64,000 nt of DNA, taken from assembly GCA_907163375.1 (NCBI GenBank), contig CAJQUW010005770.1, positions 1-64,000 on the forward strand, given 5' to 3'. Below the pieces are notes generated by a model, which did not search any database, had not been told where the DNA came from, and worked only from the letters and a program-made list of their open reading frames with translations. Below, piece by piece: positions 1 through 9,632 of this stretch. The DNA is from Prostheceraeus crozeri. Lineage: Eukaryota > Platyhelminthes > Polycladida > Euryleptidae. Position 1 is the first letter of the stretch, and the number at the start of each line of letters is the position of its first letter. The position numbers were made by a program, and so were the translations under genes.

Positions 1-253
1 GTGTTGGTATATTTGGAGGTTGAGCAAGAGAGTCAAAAAGTTCACCACGTCGGTCTTCTCCAATAAAGATCGCTTTCCAATGCTCACCACCTAAATTCTG
101 CGAATGAGTGTTTAGCACAATAAAGATGGGATAGTGATTTACTGCAGGTGGTAAGGTATCGAGTGAATAGACATTATCGAAAGCTTTCAACGTCGCTTCG
201 TCTGCATTACGCTGCACTTTAGTCTTAATATCGTCAGCAGTCAACCAACTCAT
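1..253 (-). pseudogene. PRO: Polinton adenain-like cysteine protease, partial at window edge (copy 1)
   Basis: This is the N-terminal part of the Ulp1/adenain-type protease of copy 1; the rest lies off the window. It reads like the copy-2 gene at 21649-22110, including the LGGEHW stretch that carries the catalytic histidine. In this enzyme class the protease matures the capsid proteins. The start codon overlaps the last base of the capsid stop codon (TAATG), as in copy 2. Partial fossil. Confidence 0.8.
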
Positions 254-1136
254 TAACGATTATACTGAAGAATCACGTCACGATACTTTATAATTTCAAT
301 ATTTGAATCGAAGACTGCATAAATTAATACATTGATCGTCTCAGGTAGTGTTCTTTGAACGTCAAATCCAAACGAATATTATGAGGCACGTTCGCTTGAC
401 GATAGGGTGCACTAATATCGCTGTCAGCAGTCAAATCAAATGCATAAATAGTATATCCACTCTTAAACTCTTTCATAGTCAGTCCGTTGGTGTCATCCGT
501 ATTGTAAAAGCCAAAGACATCCATAAAATCAACATAACTGTGCATAAATTGATCCGCAGCAAAATCTGGTTTGTAGGGTGGACCAGGATGACTCACACCA
601 TTTACACGTAAAGCAATTTCACTTAACTGATTGTGTTTAAAATTGAAGGGATTCTTCTTTATATTACCATTAAATGCATCATTTTCAACCATTGCCACCA
701 TGAGGAGCTTCGGTGCTTCCGATGGAAAGAGGCCATCTTTCATGAAACTCTTTTGATCTTTCGGAATTGTAAAGGTGAGAAGCTTTGTATGCTGAATGGG
801 GTAAATGGCATTTTGGCGGTTAAGACCTTCAGCATGCCCTCTAATGACACTTGGATTCGGTACTACTCGACGAATGTAAAGTGCAATATCTTCCACATGA
901 ACTCTAAAATTGTCAACTTTAGCAAATGCATTAAGCGCAAATTCAGGCTTATTCAATGTCAGCTTGAGTCGCATGCTGGTATTACAGAGTAAAAACTTTG
1001 ACTGTCTAAAGAAGTCTAAATTCAGCGGACCATATAGCTGACATACTTTACTATCTTTAATCATAGCAGATCGCTTTACAAAGCCACTGTTTGTTTCAAC
1101 ATCAAATTTTCCTGCTTCATCTCTGTACCATCCCAT
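253..1136 (-). pseudogene. MCP: Polinton major capsid protein fragment (copy 1)
   Basis: This is the C-terminal two thirds of the major capsid protein, almost identical to the same part of the 425-residue copy-2 gene (22110-23387). The family is the double jelly-roll capsid protein of Polintons, widely annotated in animal genomes as F54H12.2-like. The N-terminal part present in copy 2 is absent here, so this gene is a broken fossil. It is followed directly by the protease gene. Confidence 0.85.
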
Positions 1137-1154
1137 CGTTTAGAGATCCTTTAA

Positions 1155-1937
1155 TCATTCGTTTAGGCATGGAGTGTAGGCATGGAGTGTATCTTGTAGA
1201 ACCTTTGTCCAATTTTGTGTCAAGTTCGCAGTAAAATGTCGCCACAAGCGATTTTTTAATGTGCGATTAAAACGTTCAACGAGTGCAGCTTTATAGGCAC
1301 TCTTTACACTAAACAACTCAATGTCATGCCTCTCAAATAATCTTCTCACATGCTGATTTTCAAACTCTTTTCCTTGATCACTCTGAATTCTTTTTGGAAT
1401 GCGACCTTCTCGAAAAATTGTTTGGAATGCTTTTGCTACTCCTTTCCCTTCTTTAGTTTTTAAAGGTTGAGCCCACGCATAACACGAGAAAATATCAATG
1501 ACGGTTAAAATAAAATTATTGCCCGAGTTATGTTTTGAAATGGAGGCAACATCACACAAATCTGCTTGCCACTGTTCATCGATGTCATGAACAATATAAT
1601 GGCGGGTGCGGTACTTCTTTTTCGCTTGTTTATGGAGTGTATAGGTAGCCTGACCCTTTAACCATCGTTTCACTTGTGATTGTGGAAGACCACTCGCTTT
1701 TGATAATTTCTTGATCGATGCAAATCCTTCCGGATGTTTTACATCATAATAGATTGACTTCAAACGTTCAGTCGATGACGACTGACTCTTTTTCCTCCTT
1801 CTCATCTTTTTGTTTTCTTGCCTTTCTACATTTACAACAACTGCAGGATTTAGCTTTAGCGGTTTTGCTATCGTGTTCACATTACTTAGGGGTTTCATTG
1901 TGAGAGCTGGCGCAGCAAGTGCAAGTGACAACGACAT
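1155..1937 (-). pseudogene. INT: Polinton integrase fragment (copy 1)
   Basis: This is a retroviral-type (RVE) integrase fragment. It keeps a basic N-terminal region with a helix-turn-helix-like segment and the DDE core: the first Asp in EQWQADLCD, the second in QSDQGKEF and the Glu in LVERFNRTLK. The C-terminal chromodomain seen in copy 2 (23887-25107) is not present. Polinton integrases insert the element and make 6-bp target duplications. Broken fossil. Confidence 0.88.
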
Positions 1938-1984
1938 TCACCTCTGGCGGTTCATTACATGGCAAGCAACACATCTGCTTCATA

Positions 1985-2677
1985 TTAGTAGTCCGAGAAC
2001 ATGTATTTCTTGGGAGGAGCTGCTTTACGTTTTCCTTTTACTAGTTTTAGTGGTGGCGTAGATCTACGTCGAGTTCTTCCTCTTGTTTGCTTAGTGAGTG
2101 TGGGAGGGGATGTAGCAGGTGACGTCTGAAACCAATTTGTTGGCATTTTCATCGTCTGAAGCATTGGAGTAGCAGCCACTGTTGAATCAAGTTCTTTCAA
2201 TGTCTCATTATTCAAAGCAAATTTTGGTACATTATGCTTTTTCAATAGTTTAAGAAAGTATGACCAACCAGGTGGAACATAGCCCTGACGGCGCTTTCTA
2301 CGTGTCGCATACTGAATCAAGTCTTCATAACGTGAAACATCAATCACGTTATTTTCATCTGTAATGATTTCTTCTCTATCATTTACATTGAGATGGGGTT
2401 CAATACTATTGAAAAGAGATATGGCATGTGGGCGAGATGCTAAAGGTGTTGCAGTCGATACAGAGTCACGCATCTTATTCTTCAAGCTTTTCAATTGCTC
2501 AACAGTTTCGGATTGTAATAATACAGCACGATGTGGATCTTTGATGTGAACATTTTGCTGATAATCTATTTCTTTCCTATACATTTGATTTGCAAGAGGT
2601 TGCTTTACTTGCTGCATGGCAGTCAATTGTACATATTCATCCTGAGGAATGACAATCATGCGAGAATAAGAACTCAT
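1985..2677 (-). CDS. Conserved Polinton protein of unknown function, 230 aa (copy 1)
   Basis: I do not recognise a function. The protein is mostly helical and charged, with a probable coiled-coil stretch around residues 55-75, a central basic patch (TRRKRRQG) and a Ser/Thr/Pro-rich, strongly basic tail (TRGRTRRRST, VKGKRKAAPPKK). The tail could bind nucleic acid or serve as a nuclear signal. Its start overlaps the ATPase stop in an ATGA arrangement, which points to linked expression. A virion core, scaffold or packaging accessory role is only a guess. The copy-2 homologue is at 25155-25847. Confidence 0.75.
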   Translation of the reverse strand: MSSYSRMIVIPQDEYVQLTAMQQVKQPLANQMYRKEIDYQQNVHIKDPHRAVLLQSETVEQLKSLKNKMRDSVSTATPLASRPHAISLFNSIEPHLNVNDREEIITDENNVIDVSRYEDLIQYATRRKRRQGYVPPGWSYFLKLLKKHNVPKFALNNETLKELDSTVAATPMLQTMKMPTNWFQTSPATSPPTLTKQTRGRTRRRSTPPLKLVKGKRKAAPPKKYMFSDY

Positions 2678-3339
2678 AGTTTGTAGATAATCATGGGAGT
2701 TTTCAAAATATCACTTCGAAATCTAAATTCTTCCGGACACTCTTGCGTAAAGTCAATGAATAAGTAACCGTGATGTTTTTCAGTAGCTGCTTGAAAAATT
2801 TCAATTAAGGCTTTTGATCCTCTTGGTGCAACTTGTCGCGCTAAAATTTCAAATTGACTTTTATCTCGCGGATTCTTGAAAATAGCATAATAGTGTGTAT
2901 TCAGGTTTCGTGTACGAGCTTCTTTTCCATCAGGAAACAAATTTTGTGTGATATAGATGATAAAGCACCTTTTATGGTGTGCTGCGCGAGTGAACATATC
3001 TGTAACATCTTTTGAATTCTTACTTTCTTTTAATAAATCATCCAATACAACAACATCATTAGACTGAAGTTTATCCACTGGAATAATTCCTTCATGTCGA
3101 ATAAAGTTGCGACTTTGCAATTCCTGAAACAGCGACGGTTGATAAATACCATAACACCAAATCACTCGATTGATAGGTTCCTTAAACAACTCCCTTCTTT
3201 TATCCAATAAATTCAGCGTGAAAACAGTTTTACCTGCATGAGATGGACCTGATACAGTCAGAACTTTATCACATTGAAGTCTGAAATCCATTATAATACT
3301 TTGAGATTCAATATTTGCATAATTAACGTCTAGAGACAA
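2674..3339 (-). CDS. ATP: Polinton packaging ATPase, FtsK/HerA (A32-like) type (copy 1)
   Basis: This is a DNA-packaging ATPase of the FtsK/HerA superfamily. Walker A reads SGPSHAGKT and Walker B reads VVVLDDLL. In the family the enzyme pumps the element's DNA into capsids. The open frame starts at 3339 on a non-ATG codon; the first ATG lies at 3291 (MDFRLQ), just ahead of Walker A, and is the better start, giving about 205 residues. It overlaps the 95-aa gene upstream and shares ATGA with the gene downstream. Confidence 0.9.
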   Translation of the reverse strand: MSLDVNYANIESQSIIMDFRLQCDKVLTVSGPSHAGKTVFTLNLLDKRRELFKEPINRVIWCYGIYQPSLFQELQSRNFIRHEGIIPVDKLQSNDVVVLDDLLKESKNSKDVTDMFTRAAHHKRCFIIYITQNLFPDGKEARTRNLNTHYYAIFKNPRDKSQFEILARQVAPRGSKALIEIFQAATEKHHGYLFIDFTQECPEEFRFRSDILKTPMIIYKL

Positions 3340-3610
3340 AGATATTACCCAATACGTTGCCCACGATAGGAGCTAGCATCAGTAGTAACGCTGGAAGGAA
3401 ACCGCCCTTTTGTGTTAGAGTTTCCCTCTTCCTTTGAAGGGTGACTTTAGGATTGGAGATGAAACGCAATTTCGCAGCATATCGCTTAAGTAACTTTCGT
3501 TGTTTTGGTGCTAATTTCTTCGTCCTCAACTTCCTCACATGAGAAATAATTTCACGAATGAATTTATCGTTAGCATGTCGTATAGCATTGTATCGCTGAT
3601 TTGCTTTCAT
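3323..3610 (-). CDS. Small basic Polinton protein with hydrophobic C-terminal helix, 95 aa (copy 1)
   Basis: Residues 1-65 are highly basic and helical. They are followed by QKGGFLPALLLMLAPIV, a glycine-led hydrophobic or amphipathic segment. This layout resembles the small membrane-active or core proteins of Polintons and adintoviruses (adenovirus pVI or pX-like), but that is an inference from composition. It lies directly upstream of the ATPase gene and overlaps its open frame. The copy-2 homologue is at 26493-26780. Confidence 0.7.
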   Translation of the reverse strand: MKANQRYNAIRHANDKFIREIISHVRKLRTKKLAPKQRKLLKRYAAKLRFISNPKVTLQRKRETLTQKGGFLPALLLMLAPIVGNVLGNIFVSRR

Positions 3611-3613
3611 TCG

Positions 3614-3673
3614 TCAGAGAGCTTGAATGGCTGAAGAAAACTTTGAAGACTTTTGACTTTTACGTTTCGCCAT
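3614..3673 (-). CDS. Tiny basic ORF (19 aa) between two Polinton genes (copy 1)
   Basis: This is a 19-codon ATG-led ORF (starts MAKRKSQKSS) whose stop lies three bases before the ATG of the 95-aa gene. It is present in both copies (26784-26843 in copy 2), but the copies are too similar for that to prove selection. It could be a short core peptide, a regulatory upstream ORF or chance. Confidence 0.3.
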   Translation of the reverse strand: MAKRKSQKSSKFSSAIQAL

Positions 3674-3724
3674 TTTTCGTGTTAGTCTTTGCTAAAACCT
3701 ATCTTTACCACATTTGCATAGGTA

Positions 3725-4048
3725 CTAACTATTGCGGCATAAGTGACACTCAAAATGAGCAATATCACAGTGGTTACATTGCCAAAGTTGAATGCGATTA
3801 CGTATGAAACAGCGTTGACAAAAAGCATGCTTACATCTCTTGAAGATGCGCTTTTCATTTCCATCCTTTCGCCTACATACATCGCAACACATAGTTTCAC
3901 CGTTACTGATGTCTATAGCAAGTCTTTTTGAAGATATGAATTTGCTAGCCTTTTCTAAATAATAGACGCATGTACAGAAGGAATATACTTCGAGAGTGAG
4001 CAGACATAGCTCGAAAACCAGTTGTGCTACAATCAAGTACCACTGCAT
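3725..4048 (-). CDS. RING-type zinc-finger protein with N-terminal membrane segment (copy 1)
   Basis: The first ATG at 4048 gives about 107 residues. Residues 2-30 form a hydrophobic segment (signal anchor). The second half has a RING-like order of ligands: CCDVC, then FKRCKHAFCQRC, then CNHC and CHLC. RING proteins are usually ubiquitin ligases; a membrane-anchored viral RING could act on host factors. That role is inferred. The gene begins three bases after the stop of the 136-aa gene upstream. Confidence 0.7.
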   Translation of the reverse strand: MQWYLIVAQLVFELCLLTLEVYSFCTCVYYLEKASKFISSKRLAIDISNGETMCCDVCRRKDGNEKRIFKRCKHAFCQRCFIRNRIQLWQCNHCDIAHFECHLCRNS

Positions 4049-4050
4049 TT

Positions 4051-4461
4051 TCAATTTTTCTTTATGGAAAGTTGAATGTGAATATCTGAAATCGCTTCAA
4101 TCACTAGACTGCTACCATGATGGTTAAATGCGTTAAGACGTTCAGCAATTTTTATCATATGTCTTTTAAAAAATTCTTGGGGGTGATCTACCACTTCCAT
4201 TGAATAAGAAGCAAAATGAAAAGAGCGACTTTCCACCTCTTCCTTTCCAAAATGACTAAACTTAATTTTCGCAACTAATCGCGCCATGATAATGCTATCA
4301 GAGAATGTATTCATTAACTCTAGAAATAGAGTGCTAGCATCATCGACCACTGCTTCGATGTCGGTCTCATCTTTATGAAAATTTATCACATAATGTTGAA
4401 CAGCTCCTTTTAAACTTTGCCTATGAAAATGTAATGTTCCGCAGTCGTTTGAGAAAGACAT
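4051..4461 (-). CDS. Stand-alone homologue of the Polinton PolB N-terminal domain, 136 aa (copy 1)
   Basis: The protein aligns over most of its length with the region just after the zinc fingers of the PolB protein of the same family (about 13850-14200 in copy 2). Shared features are a KIKF/KIKY strand, a FHF/FHI strand, VVD, and an FN-x-S-x-LV-x-x-I end motif. The biochemical function of this domain is unknown to me. See the separate finding. The copy-2 gene is at 27221-27631. Confidence 0.7.
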   Translation of the reverse strand: MSFSNDCGTLHFHRQSLKGAVQHYVINFHKDETDIEAVVDDASTLFLELMNTFSDSIIMARLVAKIKFSHFGKEEVESRSFHFASYSMEVVDHPQEFFKRHMIKIAERLNAFNHHGSSLVIEAISDIHIQLSIKKN

Positions 4462-4548
4462 GATCGCCCTTTATCTAACCCATCCATTGCATGAAAACAA
4501 CAACTCTTCTCATAGTAACATTTATGGAATAACGGTAACAAGCATGCA

Positions 4549-5380
4549 TTATAAATCAATGGTTTGAAAGAGATAAAATAGATACAGCTGGTAACTATCA
4601 TACAGCGAGCAATGATAACCATACAGGACTTTGGCAGTGTTGAGGTAAGGAGGAAAGAAGCATTGGTTATGAACGTAGCTACTACAACGAACAGACAAAA
4701 TAGGAACAGACAAATCCTTAAAACGTTTCGTGACTTCACGGTAGTGTTGATTCACTCTACTATCCCAAGGCGGGAGCAAAATATCATCAATGATTAGATT
4801 GGGAAATACTTTCCTCTCCTTACCAGGATTATTACAAAAGATGCGTATAACATTGTAAGCAGCTTACCATCGTTTAAAGTCAATAAGAAGAGCAGTCTCA
4901 CAAGAAAAGCCATAGTCTTGCAAATATTTCAGATTAAGTCCATGAATGTGTTTTCTCGCCCATTGATCAACATTGGGATCGCAGTTGGCATGTTGATGAT
5001 AGACACTAACAATCTGATATGTTCAATTGTTCATAGCAATAGCACTGAGCTCCTGTACAGGTTCACCCTCACAATCCATAAAAATGATGATAGAAGCCTA
5101 AAACGGAAATTTACACATCTAAGGAAACGTTCTATAACATATTACAAAATGAAGAATTACATCGATGCTTTTCACGACAAAATACACAAATGATATGATG
5201 GCAACGAAGAAGTAAAATGTATCTAATAAGACCACGTCTACGCCACTCAAAGCACATAAGCGAATTGTCATAGGGTAGAGTTAGGAAAGGACTAGTAATT
5301 CTCCTTCTTTGATTTGCGTTTTGATGCAGCATTCTTCTCCGACTTGCGCTTCGTACCACTGCTGTTAAGGATTTGATCAA
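4549..5380 (-). pseudogene. Broken Polinton gene remnant with a second RING-like finger (copy 1)
   Basis: Coding-like sequence on the minus strand continues through this stretch in several frames, with several breaks. Near its upstream end it carries a cysteine/histidine cluster (RCHHIICVFC and nearby Cys residues) like a RING or treble-clef finger. The corresponding region of copy 2 (27719-28550) is equally broken. The other short ORFs on both strands here look like shadows. Confidence 0.45.
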
Positions 5381-6066
5381 TTATGTCGTCCACGTTGGGT
5401 GGTTTTGGAATATATAGGATGGATTCCATATGCATGGAGAGAGAGGCTATTTTATTATCCTTGTGCCGACCATAATATAGCCTATTCACTTTGAAAAGGA
5501 TATTCCAAGTACCTTCTCCGAGCTCATCACATCTGATGGGTGTTGAATGATCTCCCTCCTTCTTATAGTAAGTGCACCAATGTGATACCGGTAGGCAAAT
5601 TTGATTACCATCCCAAATCTTTCTATAGGGAGTATCCTTGTCATCTCTCGCCTTCCACTCTTGAGCAAGAGAAGTAGGAATGTCCATATTTAATGTCACG
5701 TACTCCTCAATAATATCAAGTTGGTGGCGAATGTACGGACTCACGGGGATCAGTATGTAGTCCCCATACTGATTGTGCATTATCTTGACATCCGTGGAAG
5801 GGAGCATTCCCGTTTGGAGTACTACGCTATGATCGTCATAACGCAAGACTTGTTTAAATTTACGCTGTAGCGGTGTAGGATTATGTACCTTGGTTGTTTC
5901 TTCCACTGGCCTCAGTTGTAGATGATCTGATCGTAGCGAACCTTGTAACGTTTGACCGCCATTTTGTCCTACTAGTGCAGCAGATGGAGTAGGTGCCTGA
6001 AAATGAAAAAGATTGTATTAAGTTTACGTTCAAGGGAGGAGAGGGAGGAAAGTAGCGACTTACCAT
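5292..6066 (-). CDS. Polinton gene with ATG-only first exon; product of unknown function (copy 1)
   Basis: The large exon encodes about 200 residues with a lysine/arginine/serine-rich C-terminus (KRKSEKNAASKRKSKK) that looks like a nuclear signal. The rest has no family I recognise. No ATG opens the large exon. Instead an ATG at 6064-6066 is followed at once by a GTAAGT donor, and a pyrimidine-rich CAG acceptor at 5997 joins in frame, giving a 67-bp intron (5997-6063). A TATA box lies about 95 bases upstream. The same start-codon-plus-intron design precedes PolB in copy 2. This is the last gene before the terminal repeat. Confidence 0.7.
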
Positions 6067-6157
6067 TTTAGTTGGATAATAGAATAGAGAGAGAGAAAAT
6101 GTGCGTCCGTCACTCGTGTGATTCAACGATGGAATGATTCTCACTGTGGAAGGGTCG

Positions 6158-6168
6158 CTATTTATATA
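6158..6168 (-). promoter_or_regulatory. TATA box upstream of the terminal Polinton gene (copy 1)
   Basis: On the minus strand the bases read TATATAAATAG, a textbook metazoan TATA box, about 95 bases before the ATG at 6066. The same site exists in copy 2 (29328-29338). It matters because copy 2 also encodes a TBP-like protein. Confidence 0.7.
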
Positions 6169-6219
6169 GAAATGCTTCATTCTCATTGGATGATGATCCT
6201 CATTGGACAATAACATCAA

Positions 6220-7210
6220 GCTGATTCCAAATCTGGCCTCCGTTTACCAATCCCAGCCTTCATTCGCCCGCTGGAGCTGTTTCTTGGGAAATTCTAACTC
6301 TGTCGTTTTTCGTCAATCTCCCAAGATCTTAAATGGCGTCTCACATCTAAACGAAGACAGATATGAACAAGCCGATTCTTTCAGTGAATTTGTCTCACTC
6401 GTAGCTTTCAAACGAGCTATTGCACGACAAAATCCGTCCACTAGAAGCAAAGTTGGAAGGTCGGTGCCGAGGGGGGGGACGTCAGCGAAACTTTTTCTCT
6501 CCGATTGACTTGAAACTCACCACACAGATGCAGAATTTCATGCTGATTACAAATCTGAAATCCGTTTTCCCATCCGATGCTTCGTTTTGAAGCTGCAGCC
6601 CAAAACGTCCAAAATTCTAACTCTGTCGTTTTTCGACAATCTCCCAAAATCTTAAATGGTGTCTCACATCTAAAAGAAGACAGATATGAACAAGCCGATT
6701 CTTTCAGTGAATTTGTCTCACTCTTAGCTTTCAAACGAGCTATTGCACGACAAAATCCGACCGCTAGAAGCAAAGTTGGAAGGTCGGTGCCGAGGGGGGG
6801 GGGGCGTCAGCGAAACTTTTTCTCTCCGATTGACTTGAAACTCACCATACCGATGCAGAATTTCACGCTGAATCCGAATCTGGCCTCCGTTTTCCCATCC
6901 GATGCTTCGTTTTGGCGCTACAGCCCAAAACGACCAAAATTCTAACTCTGTCGTTTTTTCGAAAATCATCAGACACTATAGCCTCAAGTCAAAACCTGGC
7001 GGTCGCCCAAGTCCACCACGACACTCTGTCGTTCCAGAGGGGGGGGACGTCAGCGAACCTTTCGGACGCACTTGGCCGGCACACCACGACACTCTGTCGT
7101 TCCAGAGGGGGGGGGAGTCAGACTCAAAGCACCACGGTGGCCGACCACGACACTCTGTCGTTCCAGAGGGGGGGGCGCGCCGGTCGAGTGTTCGCCGTTT
7201 TCTTACTACT
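6220..7210. repeat. Right terminal inverted repeat of Polinton copy 1, with internal tandem units
   Basis: The repeat contains an internal unit of about 325 bp that recurs with TTCTAACTCTGTCG near 6290, 6616 and 6941. Each unit holds a G-run of seven or more after GTGCCGAG. The outermost 200 bp holds three hairpins ACGACACTCTGTCGT followed by CCAGAG and a G-run. Copy 2 has one internal unit fewer, so unit number varies between copies. ORFs over this region are shadows of the repeat. Confidence 0.85.
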
Positions 7211-7820
7211 AAGGTCAATGTCCAAATCGTATTTTCGGTTTGTATTCTATATTTCATGATCAGCTTCTCCACTTGTGTAATTGATAGAAATTGTATTAAT
7301 AAGTCTATGATTTTGTAAAGAATAGGAAATTAAAGTTTCTTCTCAATTTTCGATTTTTCGGTCAAATGAAAGAATATAATTAATATAATTCCACAGTCAT
7401 CAATAATTTTTCAATCAATAAAAAAACTATTACCCATAATTCCACAGCCGGTACTTCGGCACCAATATCTTCGACGAATGATGTTAAATTATCTATGTAG
7501 CCTAGATATTTTAGCAGTCCCTGGGTCATCGCAAGAAATTATTAGTTTTGATTGCAGAAAAAATGTCTATGATTTGCTAACCTGCCGCGTATTTCCAGGG
7601 ATAGGATGGCTATAAAAGTTAGCCAAAAGTTTAGATAGCAGAAATACATTACCAGATAATCTGGCATAGTTTAACATAGAAAAATGACAGAGCTATTAAT
7701 GCTTACTGGGCAAGTAACTGGAGGTCCTTTGAATTTTGAGATGTTTTCAAAAATTGAAATGAATTTGTGAGGAACATTCTGTCTGTCAGGACAGCAACTT
7801 GACGTTCCTTTATTAGCATA
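7211..7820. other. Spacer without a recognised gene
   Basis: This is AT-rich host-like sequence right after the Polinton terminus. I see no open frame, RNA or repeat structure that I can support. Confidence 0.6.
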
Positions 7821-8366
7821 ATGGTTTTTCCATTTCTTTTAAAACTGCTTATTTTGGTTGAAATCGAGCGCACCTTGAATCCAACAAACCCCGACAGACA
7901 AGTACTTTTGGATATCCGCTTTAATTCAAGTCTTTACCAAAAACTAAATCCTGACCCAACTTTCATTCTTGATTCTCTAGAATGCCGCACGGATTGTAGG
8001 AAAAGATGGTGCCATCCAAAAAAAAAGTGCCCTTATGTACATCTATTATGTGAAACAAATTTAAAACCGGGATGGCGGAGTTTTTCAGAAATTAGATCAT
8101 ATATGGAGTCAATATGCATATATTCGAAAAATGATAAGTTGATCGGTAAAATATTTCAGTTCCGTGGCCGAAAAAACGGCGAAGACTTTGCACTTGTTTA
8201 TACTGATTCTAATTCTAGGAAAGGAGTGATGCGAAGTGTCAAAGGAACCGAGGAAAAAGTCGACCTCCATTCGTATGGCACCAAACTCGTTCAATATACG
8301 GTAAACGTTCCAGGAAGTCGTATATTGCTGGTACCGGGCAAAACTGTTACTGTGTTATGGATCTAG
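7821..8366 (+). CDS. Orphan ORF, 181 aa, possible secreted cysteine-rich protein
   Basis: This is an uninterrupted ATG-to-stop frame in the spacer between the two Polintons. The N-terminus (MVFPFLLKLLILVE) looks like a short signal peptide or anchor. A middle region from about residue 53 to 95 has a cluster of cysteines (CRTDCRKRWC, KKCPY, LLCETN, SICIY). The C-terminal half is rich in beta-type residues and ends in a hydrophobic run. I do not recognise the family. It may be a single-exon host gene or an exon of a larger gene. Length and biased composition argue against chance, but there is no support beyond the frame. Confidence 0.45.
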   Translation: MVFPFLLKLLILVEIERTLNPTNPDRQVLLDIRFNSSLYQKLNPDPTFILDSLECRTDCRKRWCHPKKKCPYVHLLCETNLKPGWRSFSEIRSYMESICIYSKNDKLIGKIFQFRGRKNGEDFALVYTDSNSRKGVMRSVKGTEEKVDLHSYGTKLVQYTVNVPGSRILLVPGKTVTVLWI

Positions 8367-8813
8367 TATTTTCCGATGACAACATTCCAGGATAATTCCT
8401 TTTAATCAAAACACTAATTGCAAGATAATCATTGACGTAATGTAATGCAAGGCAACTTAGGAAATTTATTTTTCATCTCAACTTTTAAAAATGTTCGATT
8501 TTAGTTCTTTTTCGTTGACATCATAGATGCATTAAAAATTGTTTTTCTTTGCAATCAAAATTTTTGCCATTATGAGAAGGAAAGGAAATTTGTGATTTAC
8601 AATGTACTGATAGCAGTCACAAAAAATGACCGATCAAAACTTCTTTACAAACATTGATTTTCAGCGATCAAATGTCGGGCATCTGATCGTAGTCCATCTA
8701 TTAGTGTCAATATAAATGCAAAATTTACAAAAGAAACTACTCCGGGAGAAACTATCATATTCACAAAATTCCAAAATTTCATAAGCATATCCTGCCAATT
8801 GACAGTCGTGTAA

Positions 8814-8887
8814 GTGGCTCGCAGCTCAGTTGGTTAGAGCACAGGTCTAGTTAAACTTGGTCGCAGGTTCGAATCCTACCAGCCGCA
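8814..8887 (+). pseudogene. tRNA-like sequence (tRNA pseudogene or SINE head)
   Basis: An A-box-like D arm (AGCTCAGTTGGTTAGAGCAC) and a B-box (GGTTCGAATCC) are both present, with an acceptor stem GTGGCTC/CAGCCGC that pairs except for one wobble and one mismatch. The anticodon loop has an extra base (CTAGTTAA) and one base is extra before the D stem, so a functional tRNA is unlikely. The closest look is to a tRNA-Thr type body. No clear SINE tail follows. Confidence 0.6.
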
Positions 8888-9626
8888 CATCTTTTGCGTG
8901 GCAATTTGATCTATCGCTTATTTAATTTCGTTGTTGGTAATAAGATTGGCTTAAAAATGTGTGAATTGTTCAATTCAAGTCATGCATGGGCGTGAAAGTT
9001 TGGACACGAAAATTGAAATGAGGAGTGTTAATTGGCATGCTGCCCACATAGTCAGTCGATATAACGTCCGCTTTTAAGTTACCCACGACTAATCGTCAGA
9101 GATGCTCTTAGGTATATGGTTGAGAAGATTCGACCTAATTGGCGACTTCCAAATTTATTGTGACCATCAGTTTCATTAACCTCCGGTAGTAAAAGAGTAT
9201 AAGCATATTTGCATTTATTGTTTATTACTGAATAAATCAACGGCGATGATTTACTAATTGCACTGAAAAAGCAAACAATCGCTTATCAATTATTTCACTT
9301 CTTATCGAAGCTTGTAAATTTGTCACCTCAAATTTGAAGATGTCAAATATGTATTCCGGTCAGAGTTACTCCTTAGGTTTAGTTCGAAATCAGCTATAAA
9401 ACTCAACAGTAGCGTTCAAGACATCACACTTTCACACAAAGGCATTGTCGACACACTACAGTCAGTGCTACGAGCACCTTCCCTGTTCCAGCGCCACCAC
9501 GCGACGCAATAATCAAGCTTTGATTTGTGCACTGTACAGACGGTGTGAGTAAAATGACAGAATTCTTTCAAGTGCTTGCTCCCTCTTTCCCAAGAACTCG
9601 TAAAATACTAGAAAATTTTCAGAGAA
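8888..9626. other. Spacer without a recognised gene
   Basis: Host-like sequence between the tRNA-like site and the target duplication of the complete Polinton. I see no supported feature in it. Confidence 0.55.
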
Positions 9627-9632
9627 TGGGTT
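9627..9632. repeat. Left target-site duplication of Polinton copy 2 (TGGGTT)
   Basis: TGGGTT lies directly before the AGTAGTAAG terminus and is repeated exactly at 30054-30059 after the other terminus. Six bases is the size made by Polinton integrases. Confidence 0.95.

Larger units (their letters stand above)
1..7210 (-). mobile_element. Polinton (Maverick) copy 1, right-hand part, entering from the window edge
   Basis: This is the right-hand end of a Polinton whose other half lies outside the window. Its gene order (protease, major capsid, integrase, unknown, ATPase, small genes, then a terminal repeat) matches the complete copy at 9633-30053 at roughly 98% identity by eye. It is internally shorter than that copy in the capsid-integrase region, so it is an incomplete fossil with several breaks. 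The right terminus at 7210 ends in CGTTTTCTTACTACT, the mirror of the AGTAGTAAG start seen at 9633 and 51494. The six bases after it (AAGGTC) would be one half of its target duplication; the other half is off the window. High similarity to copy 2 implies a recent insertion. Confidence 0.93.

Noticed and set aside
4410-4739. Hydrophobic 109-codon frame on the minus strand, also at 27580-27909
   Set aside because: It overlaps a more coding-like frame of the RING-like remnant and the start of the 136-aa gene; presence in both copies means little because they are about 98% identical.
4918-5193. Plus-strand 91-codon frame, also at 28088-28363
   Set aside because: It is antisense to coding-like minus-strand sequence of the broken Polinton gene and looks like its shadow.
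6203-7318. Overlapping frames of 80-140 codons in the Polinton terminal repeats (also 9631-11301 and 29370-30171)
   Set aside because: They follow the repeat monomers on both strands and have no family resemblance; non-coding terminal repeats explain them.
8814-8887. Functional tRNA gene
   Set aside because: An extra base in the anticodon loop, an extra base before the D stem and mismatches in the acceptor and T stems make a working tRNA unlikely.
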